Source: Lingula anatina
Taxonomy: Eukaryota > Brachiopoda > Lingulata > Lingulida > Lingulidae
Direction: 5' to 3'
Length of the DNA: 35,835 nt
NCBI RefSeq assembly: GCF_001039355.2
Contig: NW_019775672.1
Location: 191,563-227,397 of the forward strand
The notes under the pieces were generated by a model, which had not been told where the DNA came from, made no database searches, and worked only from the letters and a program-made list of their open reading frames with translations. Below, piece after piece: positions 1 to 19,897 of the stretch (the stretch's first letter is position 1; each line of letters begins with the position of its first letter). A program made the position numbers and the translations under genes.

Positions 1-142
1 GTTGCCAAAGTCGTTTTACCCTCGAGCACAACTCTTGAAAAATAAGCTTTTTTTTAGTGTAAAGAATCATATTGCACCGCCAGGTTGTTGATTTATGACG
101 GTCTATCTGCGTCTCCCTCGTCCTCCAGAAGAAGAGCAACTA

Positions 143-302
143 CTGCCCTCTAGCGGCAAAAAATAAATATGTTCTTTGGCCTTGAACTTTGTATGTATTC
201 AACCAATGGAATCGCGCTATTTGAAATCTGCGGTAAAGTTGAACAGGAAAGAAACATGAAAACCGATTCAAAACAGTAAAGTGAAGATAACCTCACGAGG
301 AG
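143..302 (+). promoter_or_regulatory. Putative cell-cycle promoter of the CKAP2-like gene
   Basis: The region directly upstream of the proposed ATG (303) holds a CCAAT box at 203-207. It is followed by a CDE-like TCGCGC at 212-217 and a CHR-like TTTGAA at 220-225. A second CHR-like CTTGAA lies at 181-186. NF-Y (CCAAT) plus CDE/CHR is the known layout of G2/M genes controlled by DREAM and B-MYB-MuvB, and vertebrate CKAP2 and CKAP2L are G2/M genes. The CDE-CHR spacing is about 2 nt shorter than in vertebrate cyclin A. A CTCF-like site lies at 143-156 on the minus strand. No TATA box is evident. The transcription start is not known. Confidence 0.45.
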
Positions 303-9139
<8,837 letters not shown>

Positions 9140-10238
9140 GCTGTAGATAATAATGTGTCTTTAGCTCATTACATATGAAATATTGTGCTTTTTACTGGGA
9201 CATGGGTTTCTTTTTTTACGTGGCACCCATAAATATGCTTTTACAACACATATTGCAGCAGCATGTTTTGTGTGCATAAGAGACAAATTGTTCTGTGCTT
9301 GTCTTGTTTTGGAATGCTCCATTTTCTATGTGTTTGCTTTTTGGTGCAAATAATCGTATATTGTTAATGTATAATATTATGAAACTATATACTCATAAAG
9401 GTCTTTTTTTGGGGAGATTTTAAGGTAGCATTGCATATTTTATTTGCAATTTTTTAATTTTATTAACATGTAACTGAACATATTACATTTTACCTACACT
9501 GGGAACCAGTACAGAAATTTGTACACTTATATATTGTAGCATTTTGACTGTGCATGGAAGATTTGGAAATTGTGTATTATGTAAAAAGTAAAACTGTTAA
9601 ATCTGGTTGTAAAAAGATTGTGATTTCGTATTCACAGGCTAAAATGTTTTCAAGTTTTTCCGTTGTTTTTGATCCAGTAAGAACAAACACCTGATATGTA
9701 TATTTGTAAATTTTTTATTAGTTTTTCCAGGAAAAAAGGATTGGTATGTTTCTTCTGCACTTTCATAATTAATCTATTACTGGTCCATATTATATCAAAT
9801 AGCATCAGGCAGCAAGTATTGCACATTTTGACTGTATTAGTATGCTTTGATTTTCAATTCATTTTAAATATGCCATTTAGCATCTAAAAAAAGTTAACTG
9901 GTTCTGGTACTTCTACATTGTTCATAGTTTTGTAAAATCTACCTGTAATATGGTTGAGGAAAGTAGCTAATTGGTCCCTTACCTCATCATCTTTTAAGTT
10001 ATGTTAAAAAATTCTTATACTTGATGTCATAACAATAAAAAGTGGGAAAAAGGTCAAAACCATTCTATGAAAATATTCATGTTATAGATGTTTGGGGGCA
10101 GAAACTTATACACAGTCTGTTTTCAAGTTCACAGAAACGATCATTATATTGCCAAATGTTCATAATTTTAATGGTATTGTTTACCTTGGGCACATAATAA
10201 ATAATTATTATGTATATTTGTACCACCAGCGTAGGCGC
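9140..10238 (+). other. 3' UTR and downstream sequence, CKAP2 copy 1
   Basis: This is AT-rich sequence after the stop codon with no supported gene. An AATAAA at 10034-10039 could be a poly(A) signal, but the matching bases in copy 2 are changed (ACTATAAAA). The last 18 bases before the N are GC-rich and have no match in copy 2. Confidence 0.6.
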
Positions 10239-10239
10239 N
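10239..10239. other. Single N at the duplication junction (probable assembly join)
   Basis: One undetermined base sits exactly between the end of copy 1 and the start of copy 2, which resumes at 10241. The preceding TACCACCAGCGTAGGCGC belongs to neither copy and looks like low-quality or trimmed read sequence. Confidence 0.8.
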
Positions 10240-10282
10240 CGTAGTCAGTATTCTATAATAACTTAAATGATCTTAATTTCAG

Positions 10283-12670
10283 AGAAAAATTAGACTCCTG
10301 GCTAAAAGCAAAAGGCAAGACTCCTTCCAGGTTCAGACACCTAATGTTCTTTGGTGCCCACCTCTCTGCCAAACAAAAGGGAAAGCAAAAGGAGCCAGCC
10401 ACCAAGAGATCCCTGTCAGTGGCAGAACTAACAGAACAGGTACAGATCAAATGACATGTGCACATCTTTTAATATTGATAGATGGAGCCCATGCTACCTT
10501 GGGTCATGTAATTTGTGTACTTTACTTTTTATGCGAGAAAATAAATCTTTACTTGTAATTATTTCTGCTTTAGATAGGAATTAAAAGTCTCCCTAAAAAA
10601 CTGTGATAATTTTTTTTTCAGCAAGCACACATGGCAGCTGAATCAGAGGATGTGTTGAGGCAGAATCTGAACTTTGATTCTGAGGAGGAGGAGGAGGAGG
10701 AGGATAGAGAAGACAGTGGGATACAGTCACAACTCCGGGACATGCTGGAAGAGTGTACCACACTTTATGAAGCTGTAAGTTACTGGTTATTAAATGTTGG
10801 ATGGCTGTGAGGCACAGTTTTTATTCTAATAACAAAAATAAGACTTCGCAATCAGAATGAATGGTAGTGTTCCATGTATAACATGATGGTGAAATGTATG
10901 ACACCATTTTCTTAGACCCATAAAACTATATTTATTTTAAATATGCTTCTAATATTGTAATATGGACTCGATGTTATTCTGTCTAATACTCATTTTGATA
11001 TAACTGTTCTGTTGATATGTAAAAGTCATTTGTACACTTTTAAGAAAAAATAGTACATATTAACTGTGAATCTGGTCAATTTGATCTTTTCTTGTTTTTT
11101 TGTTTATTTTTATAAATATGCTCTGTATATGTACTCATTGTATTGCAAACATTTATTATAACACTTTCATTCAATTATTGCTTCTTTTAAACACATTCTC
11201 TGTTCTAGTTCAATTAAATCTTTTTCCTCCCAACTCTACAGGGCTGTCCAGCACCCAGTATATTTTCATGGCTTGATGAGATAGAGTCCAGTGTGTCCAC
11301 TGCCCGGCGGTCAGCAGAGTATTGGGTGGTCAGAGCCAAAGTGACCGAGGGGTCAGGATCAGAAAATGATGTCTTGGATGTGTTTGAAGAGGCAATGAAG
11401 GCTGATGCTAAGGTGAGGGCATTGTCTGTTATAAAAGGTTTGTTAAATATGATGGTTTCACTTGTATCAGCTAATAAGCAGGGGCACCCTGAGTATTTTT
11501 TTACTTATATTGCCTAATATGCAGTACAGCATGAATGCACTAGTATATAACTGTAAAAGATTTAGTTTATACCTAAAATATCTAGTAGGAATTTTTTTTA
11601 GATGTGCTATGCACATTTTGAATATATTAAAGGGCCTGAATTTATGAATTGTGTTGGCTTTTTCGGTCTGCAGATTTTGTTTAACCTTAAATAAGGATTT
11701 GTGTTGTATTCTGTCTAGCCTCCTGAGCCAATTGTTCAGGCCTTGCAGGAGTTCGTTCTGAGAATGGAGGAAAGATGCAAGGCCAAAGGTATAGCCATGA
11801 CGCCACGGCAACCACTTCTAGAGATAGGCAATATCAGTAAGGATAAAACCACAACACCAAGCCATCTACAGGTGAAGGAAGGAAATGTGTTCGAGTCTTC
11901 TGCTATCAAGTACTGCATCAAAGAACAGACGCCTTATTTTCAGAGGTGAGATTGCAGTTGGGAAAACTTGGTTGGCAGCATTTTTGTTTCTGGCATAATT
12001 ACTATCTTAAACACATGACATGGCCAACTTGATAGTGCAAAGCAGTGATTAGACTTAAGCAACAAAGTACAGAAAAGTGAATAAATAACAGATGGACTGT
12101 AATGAATGGAAAGATATTTGGTATGCTCATTGATAGTTATTTATTGGTCTTGATCATGGTTTCTGTGCAATGCCACAGTCAGAGATGAGATTTTTCCGAC
12201 AATTGGCAGATTTCAGACATTTTGGGAGCCTAAAATATTATTGGTCTAGGCAACCACCAGGACTCCACACCATTTTTTCCAACTTTTTTCACTAAAAGGC
12301 AGTCTCATAAATGGACAATGCATTTCGGTTGCATTGTTGCAACTGACACCACCCCCATTGTGTCAAGGTACAGATTAAAAATTATAACCAATTTTTCTCA
12401 TTTTTTGGTCATTTTAGGTTGAAAGCTGCAGTGTCCGATTCCGTACAGTCTCCGATACAGTTATGTGCAATTGTGACCCCTGTCAGAAGGTCAACACGGA
12501 AAAGTTGTGCTAACCTTCCCAGAATGCTCCTGGATCACGACACTGTAGTGTCCAGTGTCAGCGATATCCCAGAGGACATGAAGGAAACCGTGCTGTTTAA
12601 ACCAAACAAGGCACTAAATATGAAGTTAGAGGACAGCATTGAGCAAGAGCAGCCAGTAGAGTCTCAATAA
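10283..12670 (+). CDS. CKAP2: Second copy of CKAP2-like exons 7-11 (no exons 1-6)
   Basis: The exons are 10283-10439, 10622-10774, 11242-11412, 11719-11945 and 12418-12670. Each has the same length and phase as in copy 1, intact splice sites and the same stop. By eye I count about 16 nucleotide differences in 961 coding bases. Few change the protein: the end of the exon 8 Glu run becomes Asp, Ser becomes Ala in exon 10, and in exon 11 His becomes Gln, Val becomes Ile and Ala becomes Glu. No promoter or exons 1-6 precede it, only the N at 10239, so it cannot be a full gene as placed. It is most likely the other allele of exons 7-11. A true partial tandem duplication, which would be a truncated pseudogene or an alternative 3' end, is less likely. 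Confidence 0.88.
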
Positions 12671-14334
12671 GCTATAGATAATAATGTGTCTTTAGCTGAT
12701 TACATATGAAATATTGTGCTTTTTACTGGGACATGGGTTTCTTTTTTTATGTGGCACCCATAAATATGCTTTTACAAATATTACAGCAGCATGTTTTGTG
12801 TGCATAAGAGACAAATTGTTCTGTGCTTGTCTTGTTTTGGAATGCTCCATTTTCTATGTGTTTGCTTTTTGATTCAAATAATCGTGCATTGTATAATATT
12901 ATGAAATTTTATACTCATAAACGTCTTTTCTTTTGGGGAGATTTAAGGTAACATTGCATATTTTATTTGCAATTTTTAAATTTTATTAAAGGGATAATAA
13001 CACTTCGTATGAGATCTATATTTCATAGTAAAAAAATTGTGAATAACTCTTAGAAATATAATATATTCTGTTTTACCACAAAAACGGCAGTTATAGCTTT
13101 TATTCTGATATCTTAGCTTGTCTTTAGACCACGTGACCTCCATTGATGGCTATACTCTGTTAAAATCTCTTAAGAGATTTTAACAAAAAACCAAACTTTT
13201 TAGAAAAAAACCAGGGACTAACTTTGAATGTAAAAATGGATTCATTAACCATTGGTAAGTATGGGAAAATTGTTGTTTACTCCAGGAAAATTCATTTTTT
13301 GGCCGAAACAAAGAGTTATTATCCCTTTATCACATAACTGAACATATAACATTTTACCTACATTAGGAACTAGTACAGAAATTTATACACTTACATATTG
13401 TGGCATGTTGACTGTGCATGTAAGATTTGGAAATTGTGTATTATGTAAAAAGTAAAACTTCCTGATTGTAAAAAGATTGTGATTTCGTATTCACAGGCTA
13501 AAATATTTTCAAGTTTTTCAGTTGTTTTTGATCCAATAAGAACAAACACCTGATATGTATATTTGAAAATTTTTTTATTAGATTTTCCAGGAAAAAGAGG
13601 ATTGATATATTTCTTCTGCACTTTCCTATTTTATCTATTTCTGGTCCATATCATAGCAAATAGCATCAGGCAGCAAATATTGCACATTTTGACTGTATTT
13701 GTGTGCTTTGATTTTCAATTCATTTTAAATATGCCATTTAGCATCTAAAAAAAGTTAACTGGTTCTGGTACTTCTACATTGTTCATGGTTTTGTAAAATT
13801 TACCTGTAATGTGCTTGAGGAAAGTATCTAATTGGTCCCTTACCTCAACATCTTTTAAGTTATGTTAAACATTTCTCATACTTGATGTCATAACTATAAA
13901 AAGTGGGGAAAAGGGTCCAAATCATTCAATGAAAATATATTCATGTTATAGATGTTTGGGGCAGAAACTTGCACACTGTTTGTTTTCAAGTTCACAGATA
14001 CATGTCCATTATTTTGCCAAATGTTCATAATTTTAAAGGTATCATTTACCTTGGGCATATAATATAATAATTATTATGTATTTTTTAATCGGCATTTTTG
14101 CCAAATAGAAAACTTAACCTTTTATAAAGGAAAAGTTTGCCAGTGTGAACCCTAGTGTGGTGAAAGTTTACTCAAGATCTGCACAAACTCTGCTTTTCAT
14201 TATCACTGGTAAATCACCCAATTTCTTTCAGAGGATGAGAATATTGTTTTATGTGAATTTCTGTCCTCAGTGATATTACATCTTTCATCACAGTCTTGGT
14301 TCTAAAAGTCAACAGTGTACATTGTGTAAATAAA
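12671..14334 (+). other. 3' region of CKAP2 copy 2, with possible poly(A) signal
   Basis: This is AT-rich sequence with no supported gene. It contains the MITE at 12989-13327. AATAAA at 14329-14334 is a candidate poly(A) signal. If copies 1 and 2 are alleles, this is the true right-hand continuation of the gene, converging on the C4orf33 homologue. Confidence 0.4.
12989..13327. mobile_element. MITE-like element, 339 bp, with TA target duplication
   Basis: The ends are inverted repeats: AAGGGATAATAAC on the left and GTTATTATCCCTT on the right, extending imperfectly inward. TA flanks both ends (12987-12988 and 13328-13329). Copy 1 of the duplication has the matching empty site with a single TA near 9460. 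There is no coding capacity. TA duplication points to mobilisation by a Tc1/mariner-type transposase, by inference. A perfect 26-bp palindrome at 13159-13184 lies near the centre. Confidence 0.85.
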
Positions 14335-14456
14335 TGTGTAAGCTTAATTGACCATTTTGATATTATATTGTGCTGAGTATTTTATATGCTTAAATTTTCC
14401 TTTGATTTTTGATGTTTTAACATTGCATTCTTCCCAAAGGCTGTTCTGTATTTTGC

Positions 14457-14489
14457 AAAAAAAAAAAAAAAAAGGGGGGGGGGGGGGGG
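14457..14489. repeat. Poly(A)17-poly(G)16 tract
   Basis: Adjacent homopolymers of A and then G lie on the plus strand. The G run could form a quadruplex. It is also a place where sequencing length is unreliable. Confidence 0.9.
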
Positions 14490-15191
14490 TAAGTATTTTT
14501 AATCAAAATGAGTTTTGTGACTGATAATATTTTAACATTAAATTTTGACATGATCGTCATAAGTTGTAAGGACAACAAAATTCAAACTCGGGCATGGACC
14601 AATATACTTCAAAGAGATTTTAAAAAAATTCCAATTGGAGCAACCCAAAATCCCAAATGCATTAAATTACACCAAATTAAATGAATAAATGATGGTCTGA
14701 GGAAAATTAACTGAAAATATGTACTCAAAACTCACTTCATGAAATAATATCTCGCACTTAATTAAGCCCCCATGCCTTAAAAAGTTTGACTGTCCTTTCA
14801 TGTAGTGTACCCCAAGATTGGACTGGTCCCACAAAGGAAAAGAAACCCATACTTAGGTATTATTTTGAACCTGATTCCCTGCAATTCAATCATTTTGAAT
14901 GAAGCTGAAACTAGATATGTTTGAAAATATCAAAGTACTAATTGTGCTCCAGTTTCCCTGCAATTCGGTCACAAACCTGCCCTATAAACTAATGGCTAGT
15001 GCCAGTATAACTTTTGATTTAGTAAAAACAGATCAACAAATAAAATGAAACAAATTAACAATAACCTGGCCACATTTGACGAATACACATTTTCCATCTC
15101 AACCAGATCAGTTTAAAAAAGTAGAAGATATTTTCAAATAACATGGCAAACTCGGTGTTACAAGTAGATGGAGTTCACCAGCACACAAAAA

Positions 15192-15209
15192 CACCAGTAG
15201 AGGGCACTG
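15192..15209 (+). promoter_or_regulatory. CTCF-like motif
   Basis: CCAGTAGAGGGCAC at 15194-15207 matches the vertebrate CTCF core CCASYAGRKGGCRS at all 14 positions. It lies just past the C4orf33 stop codon. A motif match alone does not show binding. Confidence 0.45.
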
Positions 15210-15246
15210 TTGAGTCTTGGTCAGTTATCCACAGTACAGTACAGAT

Positions 15247-17931
15247 CTAGTGGTCTTGTGTCCACCAGGCTGACTTGTGATCCGGTGACCAGTTTTCTGG
15301 CAAAAGTGTCTTGAAATCTATAGGCTGGAAATACTCTAGCCTATGACTGGAAAACAACAAATACAAGCCTATTTAACCTTCATTTTCAAAGTACCTTTAG
15401 TTGTTCAGTATTGCTTGTTTTCTAAAGACGGCTGATAGCTGATAAGAGTGACTATAACATATCAGTAAAACATGGACACAATGGAGAGAGAATCACCTAC
15501 CCATTCAGGTTATTAATTGTTTATGGGTAGGCTGATTGATCAGTATTTAACAAAAAAAAAAAAAAAATTAAATCAGATGCAAAGATATCTTACATACTTT
15601 ATTATAAATAAACCCAAATGATAAATTTAGACATCACTTTGTTTTTTTTAATGAGCATGGATTATATTTTGTCTTCCTTACAAATCGGGTTCTGTATGTT
15701 TTCCTGCATCAACTGGGTAGAGTGCCTCAAAGTGTCTCTCTTTATTGCAGTTGTGTATGGCGTAGGCATTGAACTTGGTCACTTTGGGAGGAAAATAAGG
15801 CAGCGGGATTAGAGCACTACCTGTCCACTTCTTATCTTCAATATTGGCACTGAACTGAAGGGGCAGTTTATCCTTGGAATAGAAAATCAACAATATTAAT
15901 GGAGAATTGAAGAATTATCTCAATATGAAATTATATAAAAGCTTTGATATGATGATGCTGACCAACATTTGAAACATGAAACATGTGAGTTTTATGTCAT
16001 CTGAACAAGCTCCAAAAACATACCTTAAAACATTTCCTAACACCATTCAGCATAAGGACTAAGTGGTGGCCATATCTTCAAAAATAACGAAATCATTAAA
16101 AACCTTTTGGTCAGGTATATATTATGTGTAGTTGTTAGAATGCTATTCACATAAAATTAGCTATTAAAGCACAACATTTTGTTTCAATTTTGTGTCCCTA
16201 ATCAAATTGTAACTGACAACAAAACTTAAGCCATTGAAAAGGTTCTTTCATTAATAAGTTAAACAGCTTATTTATTCTCTAAAAAATATGTTGTCATACT
16301 TACGGTGAAAACTCCACTTCTAAGTACTGGTTGTCATCATTCAAGAAAAATGCCTCAACAACTAAAATACATAGAATGAGTACACTAAATAGAGTCAAAA
16401 GGTCAGCAAGCTAATAAATATCCATTTTTTTTCTTTTTTGCTTAGGTTTATATGTTAAACTATTACAATTATGTGTAAGTGCAATGGTAATAGAGTTTTT
16501 TATCTTTTTACTAGTATATTATTTTAGACACATTTAAGAAGATTTCTTAATATGTATCCTGGCACCTACACCCTCTTCTCTATTTTGATTTGTTTGTAAC
16601 CAAAGAACAGCATAACACACAACATTTGCATCTGACCCAGTGTCCCTCTTCACCAACTATAAAACAAGAACTGCCAATTACCTTCTCCCTCATCCCACAG
16701 CTGTGGAAATGGCTGACCAGGCTGTCCTGCAGGGCTGGGTGTGTTGAAGAAAGGAGACATGATCTCAAGCTTTAAGTCCCCGCCATGCTTCTGTAGGGAC
16801 AACTCAGTGGACAGGTGGTCAAGAGGCTGACCATTCCAGTGACAGTTAATGTGGTATGTAAGAAGCCTGGGATGATATGATATATGAAACACTTGAACCT
16901 TAAAGGTTTCCAATTCATTTGAGTGCAGTAAAAACTGCTTTCATAGATTGAGAGGTTGTCTAAGAAAAGCGCATAATAAGCATCATACAGCTGATCTTAA
17001 TCATGGATAAGGCTGCCATTTAGTGAAAAAGTCAGATTATATGACTTGAAAAAATCTCATTCCTGCTTAATACTAATGCCTAAACAACTAAGCCTAGGGC
17101 TCCTGCACTGTACAACATACAGGTATGTAGCACTGTGTTTTAATCATTTTTTTAAATCTAAGCTAAAACAGTTCAAGTGTTGTACGGTATATTTATATAT
17201 AAGTCTGTTAATTACTACATTCACTACACTGTACCATGTATATAAGAAAGAACACTTTAAAGGAATTGCATATGCTTTTGGTGTTTAACAGCATTTCACA
17301 TAACTTATTTTAATGTCCTATTTTATTACATACACTTTGCCTGTCTACTACATTCACTGCAAAATGAGTTTATGTCAACATACTGAGCAATAAAAATTCA
17401 CTGCATATAATTCAATCAATTATTGCTGAAAATGAAACGCTTAACTTTTCCACAAGAAAATCATGTAGAAGCTCTCTTTATTTTTATTTATTTATTTAAT
17501 CAGTGATTTGGTTTCTTCTGCCCCATCTTTCATTTCTACACATCCACTTGTTGCAACAGGTAAAGTGTATTCTTAATTTAGACGGTATAATCAGAGTGTG
17601 TGTGCCATGACTGAAAATTAGATTGCCTCAGTTTTCGGCCTTACATGCTACGCTGTAAGAATTTTGCACCTAAGGTCGAGAATTGAGGCAAAAATGTAGA
17701 CGAAGAAAGAAGAGTTGGAAAGTTGTACTGGTACACACATGTACTTCTACACGCACTAACATTAGTGTTAATTTAAAACTAATAAGCACGTGCCATTCAT
17801 CACTATGCAGCACCTAAAATGACGTTTACAGCACTGCTTCTATATGACACAACTGTCAGGAATAGATTTCATGAACCAACGTTGGTCTAAAAGAAACAAA
17901 ATTAAGAAACTCAAAGCTATCGTACTCACAT
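15247..17931 (-). CDS. C4orf33: C4orf33 homologue, UPF0462 family (6 exons, 195 aa)
   Basis: The minus-strand coding join is 17931-17930 (AT), 16866-16682, 16361-16304, 16075-16024, 15872-15682 and 15346-15247. All junctions are GT..AG, phases agree, and the total is 588 nt. The protein follows human C4orf33 (199 aa) from end to end: YHINCHWNG (human FKIEHTWDG), MSPFFNTPSPAGQPGQPFPQ, VVEAFFLNDDNQYLEVEFSP, GHHLVLMLNGVRK, YFPPKVTKFNAYAIHN, FEALYPV, and finally LEYFQPIDFKTLLPENW. The molecular function of the family is unknown, and I assign none. The start codon is formed only after splicing: exon 1 ends in AT before donor GTGAGT, and exon 2 opens with G after acceptor CCCAG. An upstream ATG at 18002-18000 is out of frame with the main reading frame. 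Confidence 0.93.
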
Positions 17932-18130
17932 AGTTTGTTTTGTTTACTTCCGGTTACTTTTGACCTCTCGACCTTGACCTCCTTAGCTTGGGTGTCAGCC
18001 ATCTTTGGAAGGAGAAATGGGGAGGGGAATAACATTGGAAGTTCTAAAGTGATTTTGACCTGAAGTATTTGAAAGAAGTTATAAAGATGTACATTAAGCC
18101 CAAGGGGATATATAGCCATTGACATTCAGG
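17930..18130. promoter_or_regulatory. Putative shared promoter of the C4orf33 and CRACD homologues
   Basis: The first C4orf33 exon (minus strand, ending 17930) and a probable CRACD leader exon (plus strand, ending at 18129 before a perfect GTAAGT) lie head to head and may overlap. On the minus strand there is an ETS site (ACCGGAAGTA, about 17946-17955). There is also an AAGATGGC, which is YY1-like, at the upstream ATG. Repeated AGGTCA-type nuclear-receptor half-sites lie at 17961-17980. ETS and YY1 sites without a TATA box are typical of constitutive bidirectional promoters. Transcription starts are not known. Confidence 0.45.
18050..18129 (+). other. Probable 5' untranslated exon of the CRACD homologue
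   Basis: CATTCAG|GTAAGTTG at 18129/18130 is a perfect donor consensus on the plus strand. It sits opposite the C4orf33 start, and no coding exon precedes it. The next supported plus-strand acceptor is TTTTACAG at 29169, which opens the exon with the CRACD start codon. The left boundary given here is arbitrary. An alternative first exon inside the 11-kb interval is possible. Confidence 0.4.
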
Positions 18131-19696
18131 TAAGTTGAAATGAAATAGTAACTTTTAGGACGCTGTCAATCTCGGTTCCCCACTGTCTCACAATGAAGAG
18201 GGATTAAGATTATGAAGTCGGTATATAGTTAGTGTACAGTTATAATACATGTTCTCGTACATGTATTGCCTACAGCACAGTGATTGTTTGGCAGTGGTTA
18301 TAGCTCAAGGGATGAATAGAATTATGAGAACTCAGCGTAGACTGTTGCATTGGGAGATATTTTCACAATTTAATTAGCTTTGCCATGGATTTTTCTAACT
18401 TTTTTAAATGTGCTAATAAATCTTATATATTTACTGTTAATGTATAAAGGCCAAAGCTACCGCCAGATGTTACTGCACAAGCTTGGTGATAAATAGCCAT
18501 TTAGTGTTTGGTCTGCAAGCCGTGCCGATTTGCACAGACATGAGCATTTGCTTTTGACGTGAATGATTTATTTATTTATTTTAAGTTGATTAGGGCAGTT
18601 TAATTACATAACTGGGGGAATGTGAATAAAAAAAAGAGCAAGGCTAGTTGTTTGTAAAAAATTTGTTTGTGTTGTTCTTAGACATGCATTAACAAGCAGA
18701 CTTGTGCTGAAAAAAGATGAGCTACAAAAGATAAATAAGGTATTTGTGACTTTTAGCAAAGAGCATTGACCTGATCTACCGTATGTTTTCTTAGTTATAA
18801 GATTTTTGTCCATCTGCTATTTTGATTTTGGTTATTTGATGAAAATGAATTTTTACCAAAAATCTTAATGCTTGCCATAGATTCTGAAACAGTTTTAAAT
18901 GTAGCATGTGAAAACAAGACATAAATAAGCCATGTACAAATGTAACATGCTGGTACATGCCACTGATTAGATAGCTTTGTGGTTAGTTCATTTTATATCA
19001 CATTTTCTCTGTTAAATGTGGTCAGTCAATTAATTATGACATTATTTATTATGATAGAAATAACTTACAGCTACCAACAGCTGGCATGCTGTGGATAATC
19101 AAAATGATGACATGTAGATGACAATAGTGAGAGAGAAAACTATTTCTGATTTAAAAAAAAAATGCACATGCACACACTATATTAAAATTTTTCTCTTTAG
19201 TGACATTCCACCCTATTTCAGTGACTCCAGTCTGTTGTTTCTTATGTTGTGTTGGCATGCATTGTTAATTCTCCAGTAATTGTTTAAATGCATGACAAGG
19301 AGTACTAGAGGCCACATTCCTCTGCTTCCCATACAACTTTAATCAAGTATTGATGACTGCAAGCACATCAAAGCTTGTCCATTGGGAAATCAATGAAGAA
19401 CACCTCAATCATAGGCAATTCTTAAGACTGCTGCCTTGTTGCCTGGAACACTAATAAGTTCTAATTTCAATATGGAAGAAGGTTTTTAGTTTTCTTTTTG
19501 GAAAGGGCAGTAGCAATTTTTTTGCAGATGTTTAACCTTGCACTTGATGTGTAAAACAACTGGTGATTTGGTCAAGATTTGTTTTGTGTTTACAGAAGAG
19601 TACGTTTATTATTTGAGTTTCAGTAGTCATAATATTTCCAGTGGTCTGTTGAATAGAAAGTAGCAGTAAAATCAATAACAGCCTACAATAGTATCA

Positions 19697-19700
<4 letters not shown>

Positions 19701-19728
<28 letters not shown>

Positions 19729-19739
19729 TGCGCGAATGC

Positions 19740-19773
<34 letters not shown>

Positions 19774-19804
19774 TTAAGATTATATTTTTTTCACTTGTCC
19801 ATTG

Positions 19805-19864
<60 letters not shown>

Positions 19865-19897
19865 TTAAGATTATATTTTTTTCACTTGTCCATTGTG
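19701..19897. repeat. Clustered (CA)n tracts with a 36-bp unique spacer repeated
   Basis: CA tracts lie at about 19701-19728, 19742-19771 and 19807-19862. The spacer CATTTAAGATTATA...TCCATTGT follows the second and the third tract nearly identically, 91 bp apart. The array therefore grew by duplicating spacer and tract together. Confidence 0.9.

Larger units (their letters stand above)
10241..14085. repeat. Large direct duplication, copy 2
   Basis: This is the second copy of 6768-10219. It is about 0.4 kb longer, mainly because of a 339-bp MITE at 12989-13327 and about 70 bp in the intron after exon 8. Homology ends near 14085 and unique sequence continues to the right. Confidence 0.95.

Noticed and set aside
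9696-13748. Similar 61-63-codon frames in both duplicate 3' regions (9696-9887, 13563-13748)
   Set aside because: They lie after the CKAP2 stop, are Phe/Ile/Leu-rich as expected of AT-rich sequence, and are shared only because the regions are duplicates.
10241-14085. A true functional tandem CKAP2 paralogue
   Set aside because: It lacks exons 1-6 and a promoter, and begins at an unresolved base. An allelic misjoin explains the data more simply, though only reads can settle it.
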